From assembly GCA_035620375.1 (NCBI GenBank), contig DASPGX010000010.1, forward strand, positions 1 to 6,495: 6,495 bases of DNA. The letters are read 5' to 3'. The stretch's first letter is position 1. Every line of letters starts with the position of its first letter. Positions 1-4,389 of this stretch are shown piece by piece. Origin of the DNA: DASPGX01 sp035620375. GTDB lineage: Bacteria > Patescibacteriota > Minisyncoccia > 2-02-FULL-40-12 > GWA2-44-9. Both the position numbers and the translations under genes were made by a program. Below the pieces are notes generated by a model, which saw only the letters and a program-made list of their open reading frames with translations, was not told where the DNA came from and did not search any database.

Positions 1-33
1 GCCAAAGCAGGAGCGCTCGCTCCTGCTTTTGGC
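1..33. other. Strong hairpin at the window edge, inside the sortase frame
   Basis: GCAGGAGC (7-14) pairs with GCTCCTGC (19-26) around a 4-nt loop. Outer GCCAAA (1-6) pairs with TTTGGC (28-33) with one bulged T, giving a 14-bp interrupted stem with A-rich and T-rich shoulders. It looks like a bidirectional intrinsic terminator. The sortase frame is open through it, so it is either coding sequence that happens to fold or the terminator of an upstream gene. If it is a terminator, the sortase would have to start at TTG 70 or a rarer codon. Confidence 0.5.
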
Positions 34-594
34 TTTCTGAGGAAGCGCTGGCGCACGTTCGTCGGGTCTTTGCTCATCGTCGCCGGCGTGGTGGGCTTGG
101 GCATTCCGCTTGTCTCATATTTCATCGCCGAACCTGGCGACGTCCTGCTGGCCGGAGACGTTCCGCAGTTCATGTTCGCTGACGGTTCGGACGGCGTTCC
201 GACGTTCGGGAACAACCGCCTCCTCATTCCGCAGGCCGGCATCAGCATGCCGATGCTCACGGGAGGAGAGGAAGTGCTTGAGGAGGGCGCATGGCTTACC
301 GGAGCGGAGCCCGGAACGCCGGGCAATGCGGTTATCTTCGGCCACCGGTTCAAGTATCTGCCGCCGCTCTCCAATACGATGTTCAACCTGGACGAGCTTG
401 CCGTCGGAGACGTATTCACCGTCCGCTGGCAGGGCGCGGACCTGCACTACCGCGTCGTGGAAACGGCGGTCGTTCAGCCCACCGACGTCTGGGTGGCACG
501 GGACTTCGGCGACGAGCGGGTGACGCTCATCACCTGCACTCCCGTCTGGTCCACGGCTCAACGACTTGTCGTCGTTGGACTGCCGGTGGAATAG
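1..594 (+). CDS. Sortase family transpeptidase, 5' end cut by window edge
   Basis: Sortases are membrane-anchored cysteine transpeptidases outside the cytoplasmic membrane that cleave a C-terminal sorting signal and join the protein to an amine acceptor. Seen here: a basic stretch (LRKRWR, 37-54), one membrane helix (about 58-129), then a sortase barrel. The catalytic His lies in NAVIFGH (codon 343-345), the Cys in VTLITC (codon 535-537) and the Arg in TAQR (codon 562-564), so the triad is complete. The TLITCTP active site and NxVxxGH resemble class C/D-like sortases rather than class A or B; I cannot fix the class. The frame is open to base 1 and the only usual start inside is TTG at 70, which has no ribosome site and would remove the basic flank. 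I therefore think translation starts outside the window. It ends in TAG, followed by a hairpin at 643-662. A substrate with an obvious LPXTG tail is not seen nearby. Confidence 0.9.
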   Translation, partial: AKAGALAPAFGFLRKRWRTFVGSLLIVAGVVGLGIPLVSYFIAEPGDVLLAGDVPQFMFADGSDGVPTFGNNRLLIPQAGISMPMLTGGEEVLEEGAWLTGAEPGTPGNAVIFGHRFKYLPPLSNTMFNLDELAVGDVFTVRWQGADLHYRVVETAVVQPTDVWVARDFGDERVTLITCTPVWSTAQRLVVVGLPVE

Positions 595-599
595 CGCTT

Positions 600-613
600 C
601 GCGGGCGCCCGCG
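600..613. repeat. 14-bp perfect GC palindrome after the sortase gene
   Basis: CGCGGGCGCCCGCG reads the same on both strands and begins 6 nt after the sortase stop. The nearby GCGCCC (605-610) can alternatively pair with GGGCGC (621-626). There is no T-tract after it, so alone it is a poor terminator. Given the GC-rich background it may be of little significance. Confidence 0.5.
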
Positions 614-642
614 TTCGCTTGGGCGCAGCCGCTCCGCTCGGG

Positions 643-671
643 GACCGCCGTATTCGGCGGTCTTCTGCGTT
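643..671 (+). terminator. Probable intrinsic terminator of the sortase gene
   Basis: GACCGCCG (643-650) and CGGCGGTC (655-662) form a perfect 8-bp stem with a TATT loop, followed by the only moderately T-rich TTCTGCGTT. Its arm and tail match two other terminators in the window (4252 and 5052), all with GGACC on the left and GGTCTTC on the right. That resemblance supports a terminator role despite the weak T-tract. Confidence 0.6.
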
Positions 672-677
672 ATCGGC

Positions 678-735
678 TCCGGTCCTCCCTCACCGTACGC
701 CAGTACGGCTCGGTTCGGTCCTCGCCTCCGCCTTG
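678..735 (+). repeat. Intergenic repeat, copy 1, with central hairpin
   Basis: This stretch matches 3011-3069 over about 58 nt. The blocks GGTCCTCCCTCACCGTA and TACGGCTCGGTTCGGTCCTC are shared exactly apart from the stem base change, and CGCCTTG ends both. In this copy CCGTAC (693-698) pairs with GTACGG (703-708) around GCCA. GGTCCTC occurs as a direct repeat on both sides of the hairpin (681-687 and 717-723). It lies between the sortase terminator and the CAP gene, ending about 80 nt before that gene. It does not code in a recognisable way. It could be a REP-like element or a structured RNA or DNA element; its family is unknown to me. Confidence 0.8.
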
Positions 736-797
736 AATCCCATCCGAATCCGACGGTCCGATGATGTGCTCGCCCATTGTGGACCACGCGTTTCCGC

Positions 798-811
798 AGG
801 TGAGATATAAT
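798..811 (+). promoter_or_regulatory. Consensus -10 box, or ribosome site, at the CAP gene start
   Basis: A perfect TATAAT lies at 806-811, directly against the ATG at 813. If used as a -10 box, transcription would begin near 818-820 and the first whole start codon would be ATG 822, giving a leaderless message. AGGTGA (798-803) is instead a plausible ribosome site for ATG 813, 9 nt away. I see no good -35 at the normal distance (TTGTGG at 777-782 is 23 nt upstream). The two readings imply different start codons. Confidence 0.5.
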
Positions 812-812
812 A

Positions 813-1694
813 ATGGATACTATGGCCCGTCTTTTTGCGTCGCTCGCGCGCGCGAGCGCCGGCAAGCTTCTTTGGGTTAACCTGGCGCTTCTTTTCGCGC
901 TGAAGGTCGCGCTTCCGCTCGGCGGCGCAGGGCTGGCGAGCATCACCGGCCTCATCTCCCTGCCCGACGCATCCCTCGTGGTCGCCGAAACCAACGGCGT
1001 CCGTGCTGCGGGGGATTTGCCCGTACTCACGCGCAACGCGGCGTTGGATGCAGCCGCGCAGGAGAAACTCGACGACATGGCGCGGCTGGGCTATTTCGCG
1101 CACGTGGGACCGACGGGCGTGCAGGCGTGGGACTTCATCGCGCAGTCGGGTTACCACTATGCCGTTGCGGGGGAGAACCTGGGGCGGGGATTTTCGGACG
1201 AATCCGCCCTCGTCTCCGCGTGGATGGGTTCGCCCTCGCACCGCGCGAACATCATGAACGCCAAGTACCGTGACATCGGCGTCGCCGTGGGGCGCATCAC
1301 GCTGGACGGCAAGACGGCGACCGTCGTGGTCCAGATTTTCGGCGCGCCCGGAGTCGTGGCGGCTGCGGTTCCCGCGCCGGTTGCGGCGCCCGTGGCCGTT
1401 GCGGCGGGAACTCCCGCTCCGCAGGCGGTTTCCACCGAACGCACCATCGCTCCGGTAACCGCGCCGGTTCCGGTCATGGACATCGCCGGGGCGTCCGCGC
1501 CCGTACAGGCGTCGCGGTTCTCGGGCGCGGTCATGGGGTACTTCATCGCGTTGCTCGGCGCCCTCACCATGGCGGCGGGGTGGACCGGCTGGCGGCGGCA
1601 CCTCAAGCTCGGCCTCGCCGCACACGCGGCGGTGATGCTCGCGCTCATGTTCGTGCCGGAGCTTTCCGCACGGGCGCAGGGAGTCATCTTTTAG
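813..1694 (+). CDS. Membrane-anchored CAP/SCP (YkwD-like) domain protein
   Basis: A CAP-superfamily protein placed outside the membrane; bacterial YkwD-like members are cell-surface proteins of mostly unsettled biochemical role. Numbering from ATG 813 (293 aa): an N-terminal membrane helix at about 19-48, then the CAP domain at about 52-180. Family motifs are YFAHVGPTG (94-102), AGENLGRGF (119-127), SPSHRANIM (140-148) and VVQIFG (172-177). The conserved cavity residues His97, Glu121 and His143 are present. An Ala/Pro/Val-rich linker (about 180-232) leads to two further helices at about 236-256 and 264-283. The extra C-terminal membrane anchor is unlike simple secreted CAP proteins. ATG 813 has AGGTGA upstream; ATG 822 would be the start if TATAAT at 806 is the promoter. 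A hairpin follows the TAG stop. It lies between a sortase and another surface protein, fitting an envelope role. Confidence 0.9.
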   Translation: MDTMARLFASLARASAGKLLWVNLALLFALKVALPLGGAGLASITGLISLPDASLVVAETNGVRAAGDLPVLTRNAALDAAAQEKLDDMARLGYFAHVGPTGVQAWDFIAQSGYHYAVAGENLGRGFSDESALVSAWMGSPSHRANIMNAKYRDIGVAVGRITLDGKTATVVVQIFGAPGVVAAAVPAPVAAPVAVAAGTPAPQAVSTERTIAPVTAPVPVMDIAGASAPVQASRFSGAVMGYFIALLGALTMAAGWTGWRRHLKLGLAAHAAVMLALMFVPELSARAQGVIF

Positions 1695-1712
1695 GTTTTC
1701 CACAACGGACCG

Positions 1713-1746
1713 GCTCCGCGCGTTTGACCGCGCGGGAGCGTTTGAT
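1713..1746 (+). terminator. Probable terminator of the CAP gene
   Basis: GCTCCGCGCG (1713-1722) pairs with CGCGC plus GGAGC (1729-1739, one bulged G) around a 6-nt loop. The sequence after it, GTTTGAT, is only mildly T-rich. It begins 18 nt after the CAP stop and precedes the next gene's likely promoter, so a terminator is the natural reading. Confidence 0.5.
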
Positions 1747-1768
1747 ACGTTTCGCGGGACAGAATCTT

Positions 1769-1777
1769 TGTACTAAT
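1769..1777 (+). promoter_or_regulatory. Possible extended -10 box for the prealbumin-like gene
   Basis: TGTACTAAT has the TGn extension followed by ACTAAT, four of six matches to TATAAT. It stands out as an AT-rich island in a GC-rich gap, 18 nt before ATG 1796. No convincing -35 is seen. The short leader has no Shine-Dalgarno. This is a weak call made on composition and position. Confidence 0.35.
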
Positions 1778-1795
1778 TCTCTACCCAACGACGCC

Positions 1796-2917
1796 ATGTT
1801 CAGAGCGAAGCGGACCATCACCGTGCTGGTAGCCGTGCTTACGGCAGTATCAATCATCGCGGGCCCTGTCGGGAGCGCTCCGGTTCTTGCGGACGAGGAG
1901 CAGACGGGGACTCTGGTCATCCGCGCCGAGGTTCTTCTGCCGATTCCCGCCGGGGATGCGATGCGCAACCTCTGGTACCGTGTCAGCGGCGCGGAGGCGA
2001 ACGCGCGCGGCCGGTTCTTCACCGATGCGCCGCATGAGTTCGCATGGCCGGCCGGCGAATACTTCGTTTCCGGCGAGGCGCCGGACGGATGGTTCGTTAC
2101 GTTCGGCGGCGATTGCGACGGGAACGGAAAGGTGACCGTTACCGGCGGCGAAAGGTCGCTCTGTTCGGTCGTCTTCTCCGATGAGGACCCCGTTCCGGGC
2201 GAGGAGTTCGACGGAGGCGTCGGCGGTGCGGGTCCGGAGAGCATCATCATTATTGAGAAAAGGGTCGTCGGCGAGGACCGTGCGGACGGGGACGTGACTC
2301 CGTACGGCGAATTCGCCTTCACGCTGGACGGTCAGGAGCACGGGTTCTGGGAAGCGGGCGTGAACACGTATCCGGTGGATGCGGGGGAATACACGGTCGC
2401 CGAGGTTCCCGTCGCGGGGTACACGCCCTCGTACGGCGGCGACTGCGATTCTGAGGGCCGGATTTCCGTGCCGCAAAGCCGCGTGGTGACCTGCACCATC
2501 ACGAACACGCTCAACGAAGCGGCAAAGCCGGTGCCGAGCGGATACGTTCCCGTCCCCGCCGCTCCTGCGCCTTCGTCAGCGCCCGATACCGCTGTTGTCG
2601 CGGTGCCGGAGGCTCCGGTGAGCTCGGACAGCATGTCCGCGGATGAGGTCGCGGCAATCGGTCCTCTGGCGGGAATCGCGCCCTGCGGGCCGGGCTGGGC
2701 GGGCGTGGTGTTCGTGAATATCCTGCTCGCCGTGCTCATCGTCCTGCTCTGGTACCGCCGTCCGCGCGGCTCCCACTGGCAGGCGGCGGTATTGCTGGCC
2801 CTGCTGGTAGTGCTCATCCTCGCGTGGTCGGGCGCCTGCGGCCTGGACCGTGCGTGGGTTGCGGTCGTGATATCGGTCATTGCGTGGCTCCTTCTCTGGC
2901 TTCTCGGCAAGCGATAG
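1796..2917 (+). CDS. Secreted protein with two prealbumin-like (SpaA/Cna-B type) domains and three C-terminal helices
   Basis: A 373-residue envelope protein. Residues 1-32 form a signal peptide (basic FRAKR, hydrophobic core, cleavage likely after VLA). Two related beta domains follow, at about 37-130 and 148-240. Both end in a GGDCD motif (104-108 and 214-218) with a second Cys 16 residues after the first (107/123 and 217/233), then a final strand; the second ends CTITNT, typical of prealbumin-like repeats. A Pro/Ala/Ser/Val-rich linker spans about 243-295. Three membrane helices follow at about 302-320, 328-347 and 353-371, ending GKR. No LPXTG-type signal is visible, so attachment would be by the helices. 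ATG 1796 is chosen because it opens the signal peptide; the frame stays open upstream to 1580, but that stretch overlaps the CAP gene. The substrate and role are unknown; adhesion or a structural surface role is inference. Confidence 0.85.
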   Translation: MFRAKRTITVLVAVLTAVSIIAGPVGSAPVLADEEQTGTLVIRAEVLLPIPAGDAMRNLWYRVSGAEANARGRFFTDAPHEFAWPAGEYFVSGEAPDGWFVTFGGDCDGNGKVTVTGGERSLCSVVFSDEDPVPGEEFDGGVGGAGPESIIIIEKRVVGEDRADGDVTPYGEFAFTLDGQEHGFWEAGVNTYPVDAGEYTVAEVPVAGYTPSYGGDCDSEGRISVPQSRVVTCTITNTLNEAAKPVPSGYVPVPAAPAPSSAPDTAVVAVPEAPVSSDSMSADEVAAIGPLAGIAPCGPGWAGVVFVNILLAVLIVLLWYRRPRGSHWQAAVLLALLVVLILAWSGACGLDRAWVAVVISVIAWLLLWLLGKR

Positions 2918-2931
2918 CCATAACGCCTCTC

Positions 2932-2977
2932 GGTAAAAACGGCGCCCCCATGAATGTGGGGGCGTTCCGTTTTTACC
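2932..2977 (+). terminator. Long bipartite terminator hairpin
   Basis: The inner stem CGCCCCCA/TGGGGGCG (2943-2950 with 2957-2964) has a 6-nt loop. It continues, across a TT bulge, into the outer stem GGTAAAAACGG/CCGTTTTTACC (2932-2942 with 2967-2977). In total 19 pairs form. The A and T tracts flank the GC core symmetrically, so it could stop transcription from either side. It begins 14 nt after the stop of the prealbumin-like gene, with no gene on the opposite strand nearby. Confidence 0.85.
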
Positions 2978-3010
2978 CCTCCGGGCTTGTCCGATGCCTA
3001 TGTTGCTCCT

Positions 3011-3069
3011 TCCGGTCCTCCCTCACCGTATGCCCGATACGGCTCGGTTCGGTCCTCAATCGCGCCTTG
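3011..3069 (+). repeat. Intergenic repeat, copy 2, with compensated hairpin
   Basis: Second copy of the element at 678-735, in the same orientation. Here the hairpin is CCGTAT (3026-3031) with ATACGG (3037-3042), so the terminal C-G pair of copy 1 has become T-A on both arms, and the loop is one base longer. The flanking GGTCCTC direct repeats (3014-3020 and 3051-3057) are retained. It sits between the terminator at 2932 and the L25 gene, ending 99 nt before that gene, which mirrors the position of copy 1. Confidence 0.8.
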
Positions 3070-3130
3070 CCCTCGGCCAAGCGCGAGGCATTATGGTTGC
3101 CGCGGGGCAGGTTGGCGGCCCTGATGGGGG

Positions 3131-3159
3131 TTGCTTTTTGTTAGGATTTCTGGCAGAAT
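3131..3159 (+). promoter_or_regulatory. Promoter of the L25 gene, near-leaderless
   Basis: TTGCTT (3131-3136) and CAGAAT (3154-3159) are separated by exactly 17 nt, with a TGG extension before the -10. Transcription would start around 3165-3168, just 1-4 nt before ATG 3169. The bases before the ATG (CGGGCTCA) contain no Shine-Dalgarno, which fits a leaderless or near-leaderless message. Confidence 0.55.
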
Positions 3160-3168
3160 ACGGGCTCA

Positions 3169-3891
3169 ATGAACGCCGCGCAGAAGCACAAGCTGGAGCT
3201 GGAGGCGCAGGAGCGCACCGTCGTCGGCCAGAAGGTCCGGCGTTTGCGCGTGGACGGCCTGGTGCCGGCGGTCCTGTACGGCCGCGGTCAGGAGGCCCTG
3301 AACCTGCAGGTTCCCGTCATCGAATTCGACCGCGTCTTCAAGGAGGCGGGCGAAAGCACGCTGGTCTACGTGAAGGTGGGCACGGTGACGTTCCCGACCA
3401 TCATCAGCGACGTGACCCGCGACCCCGTGAGCGGCAACTACATCCACGCCGACTTCCACAAGGTGCGCCTGGACGAGAAGGTCACCGCCGAGGTGCCGGT
3501 CGTCTTCACCGGCGTCAGTCCCGCGGTAAAGGAGTTCGGCGGCATCTTCGTCCGTAACGTGAACGAACTGGAAGTGAAAGCGTTCCCGCAGGACCTGCCG
3601 CACGAAATCACCGTGGATATCTCGTCCCTCAAGGCAATCGACGATTCCATCACCTTGAGCCAGATCAAATTGGAAAACGCCGAGATTCTGGGCAACCCCG
3701 AGGACATCATCGCCACGGTACAGCCGGCCAAGACCGAAGAGGAACTTGCCGCCGAGCTCGCCGAGCCGACCACGGACGTGTCCGCCGTCGGCGACGTGGA
3801 GAAGGAAGAGGCTGCCGAAGAAGAAGAGGGCGAGGGCGAAGGCGAAGCTGCCCCCGAGGCCGCTCCTGCCGAGGAAAAGAAGGAGGAATAG
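3169..3891 (+). CDS. rplY: Large-subunit ribosomal protein L25 (Ctc/TL5 form)
   Basis: Ribosomal protein L25 binds 5S rRNA in the central protuberance of the 50S subunit. The product is 240 aa. The N-terminal L25 domain, about 4-97, carries the family signature KVRRLRVDGLVPAVLYGRG (22-40) and the YIHADFHKV strand (91-99). The second, TL5/Ctc beta domain spans about 101-187, with VKEFGGIFVRNVNELEVKAF (120-139) and LPHEITVDIS (143-152). A tail from about 188 to the end is very rich in Glu, Ala and Pro, as in other long-form members, though it is on the long side. ATG 3169 is supported by the promoter just upstream and by the family N-terminus. A hairpin terminator begins 12 nt after the TAG stop, so the gene is probably transcribed alone. 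The neighbours give no functional link. Confidence 0.95.
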   Translation: MNAAQKHKLELEAQERTVVGQKVRRLRVDGLVPAVLYGRGQEALNLQVPVIEFDRVFKEAGESTLVYVKVGTVTFPTIISDVTRDPVSGNYIHADFHKVRLDEKVTAEVPVVFTGVSPAVKEFGGIFVRNVNELEVKAFPQDLPHEITVDISSLKAIDDSITLSQIKLENAEILGNPEDIIATVQPAKTEEELAAELAEPTTDVSAVGDVEKEEAAEEEEGEGEGEAAPEAAPAEEKKEE

Positions 3892-3902
3892 GACCGAAAT
3901 TG

Positions 3903-3932
3903 ACAAAACCGCTGAAATGCGGTTTTGTTGTT
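3903..3932 (+). terminator. Intrinsic terminator of the L25 gene
   Basis: ACAAAACCGC (3903-3912) pairs with GCGGTTTTGT (3919-3928), a perfect 10-bp stem with a TGAAAT loop, followed by TGTT. The T-tract is partly inside the stem, matched by an A-tract on the left. The next gene's ribosome site starts only 8 nt later, so either read-through or an internal promoter must serve that gene. Confidence 0.8.
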
Positions 3933-3935
3933 GCC

Positions 3936-3942
3936 GGAGGTG
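3936..3942 (+). promoter_or_regulatory. Shine-Dalgarno site fixing the start of the 99-residue protein
   Basis: GGAGGTG ends 4 nt before ATG 3947. It is the strongest ribosome site in the window and rules out the upstream in-frame starts (frame open from 3746), which would overlap the L25 gene and its terminator. Confidence 0.75.
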
Positions 3943-3946
3943 CAAC

Positions 3947-4246
3947 ATGTTGAGAGTCATTCCACCCGAGGAGGCTCGCCGACAGGACGATGTGAGCTTC
4001 GCCGGAATCCGCGTCGGCACTCTGTTCAACTACTACATTCCTCCGAGGAAAGAGGGGGAGGACGAGGGTAAACGGCAACTGTACTGCATCGCCAAGGAGG
4101 AGGTGGAGCCGGGCCTGTGGAAGGTCATTCCGCTGACCGTAGCGAACAAGCACAGAATCATTGCCGGAGAGCGTCCCGTTGAGTGGATGGTCTCTCGCGG
4201 GACCATTGCATGCATCAATGTCATCGGCGAGGTCGCCGGCGTTTGA
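3947..4246 (+). CDS. Unrecognised 99-residue protein
   Basis: I do not recognise this protein. It has 99 residues, is soluble in appearance, has no signal peptide or membrane helix, and mixes charged and hydrophobic segments. Visible parts are an N-terminal MLRVIPPEEARRQDD, a likely strand IRVGTLFNYYI (21-31), a charged loop with KEGEDEGKR (35-43), then alternating segments LYCIAKEEV, GLWKVIPLTV and TIACINVIGEV suggesting a small mostly beta fold. Two cysteines occur (47 and 89). ATG 3947 is chosen because GGAGGTG lies 4 nt upstream. It follows the L25 terminator closely and has its own strong terminator 5 nt after its TGA stop. Codon use looks like that of the neighbours. That it is a gene rests on the ribosome site, the terminator and its tidy placement. 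Confidence 0.7.
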   Translation: MLRVIPPEEARRQDDVSFAGIRVGTLFNYYIPPRKEGEDEGKRQLYCIAKEEVEPGLWKVIPLTVANKHRIIAGERPVEWMVSRGTIACINVIGEVAGV

Positions 4247-4251
4247 ATCAG

Positions 4252-4279
4252 GACCGCCTTCCGGGGCGGTCTTCATTTT
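4252..4279 (+). terminator. Intrinsic terminator after the 99-residue protein gene
   Basis: GACCGCC (4252-4258) pairs with GGCGGTC (4265-4271) around TTCCGG, followed by TTCATTTT. The stem and first tail bases are nearly the same as at 643-665. Confidence 0.85.
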
Positions 4280-4285
4280 GGAGCC

Positions 4286-4310
4286 ATGCACCCGATGTAC
4301 CCGGGTGCGT
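4286..4310. other. Hairpin upstream of the 4390 gene
   Basis: GCACCCG (4288-4294) pairs with CGGGTGC (4302-4308) around a 7-nt loop; two weaker outer pairs extend it to 4286-4310. No T-tract follows. It lies between the terminator at 4252 and the palindrome at 4315. Its function is unknown. Confidence 0.5.
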
Positions 4311-4314
4311 ATCG

Positions 4315-4343
4315 TTCAACGGCTCACCTTGTGAGCCGTTGAA
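4315..4343. repeat. Perfect 13-bp inverted repeat overlapping the promoter
   Basis: TTCAACGGCTCAC (4315-4327) and GTGAGCCGTTGAA (4331-4343) are exact reverse complements separated by CTT. No T-tract follows on the + strand and no minus-strand gene runs into it from the right, so a simple terminator fits poorly. The right half contains the probable -35 of the 4390 gene, which makes an operator for a dimeric repressor or a supercoil-sensitive cruciform possible. The regulator is not in the window. Confidence 0.75.
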
Positions 4344-4357
4344 ATCTGTGGTATATC
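4329..4357 (+). promoter_or_regulatory. Promoter of the 4390 gene
   Basis: TTGTGA (4329-4334) and TATATC (4352-4357) lie 17 nt apart, each matching four of six consensus bases. Transcription would start near 4364, giving a leader of about 25 nt that contains the GGAGG ribosome site. The -35 is embedded in the palindrome at 4315-4343. Confidence 0.5.
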
Positions 4358-4380
4358 ATTGCGTCGTTCTTTTGGGTTTT

Positions 4381-4385
4381 GGAGG
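4381..4385 (+). promoter_or_regulatory. Shine-Dalgarno site fixing the 4390 start
   Basis: GGAGG ends 4 nt before ATG 4390. The frame is open upstream to 4183, but an earlier start would overlap the preceding gene, its terminator, and the palindrome. The site therefore settles the start. Confidence 0.75.
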
Positions 4386-4389
4386 ATTC

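Noticed and set aside
709..720. GGTTCGGTCC in the repeat resembles a tRNA T-arm
   Set aside because: The flanking bases cannot form the 5-bp T stem, and there is no acceptor, D or anticodon arm in either copy.
690..1703. Long open frame on the minus strand opposite the CAP gene (337 codons)
   Set aside because: Its product is Arg/His/Gly-rich with no fold pattern, and it runs through the intergenic repeat, promoter and the well-supported CAP gene. It is a GC-rich shadow frame.
1580..1795. Upstream extension of the prealbumin-like gene
   Set aside because: It overlaps the CAP gene's last helices and a terminator; the signal peptide begins at ATG 1796.
1796..2917. LPXTG-like sorting signal at the C-terminus
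   Set aside because: No LPxTG or close variant precedes the helices; the end is a three-helix region without the single helix plus positive tail of a sortase substrate.
3900..3928. Perfect TTGACA at 3900-3905 as a promoter for the 99-residue gene
   Set aside because: The hexamer 17 nt downstream is TTTTGT, not a -10 box, and the stretch is explained as a terminator hairpin.
3166..4029. Minus-strand open frame opposite L25 (287 codons)
   Set aside because: It overlaps the unmistakable L25 gene completely, crosses its terminator, and the product is low-complexity Leu/Arg/Asp-rich.
4183..4389. Upstream extension of the 4390 gene
   Set aside because: It would overlap the preceding gene and translate its terminator and a 13-bp palindrome; GGAGG sits correctly for ATG 4390.
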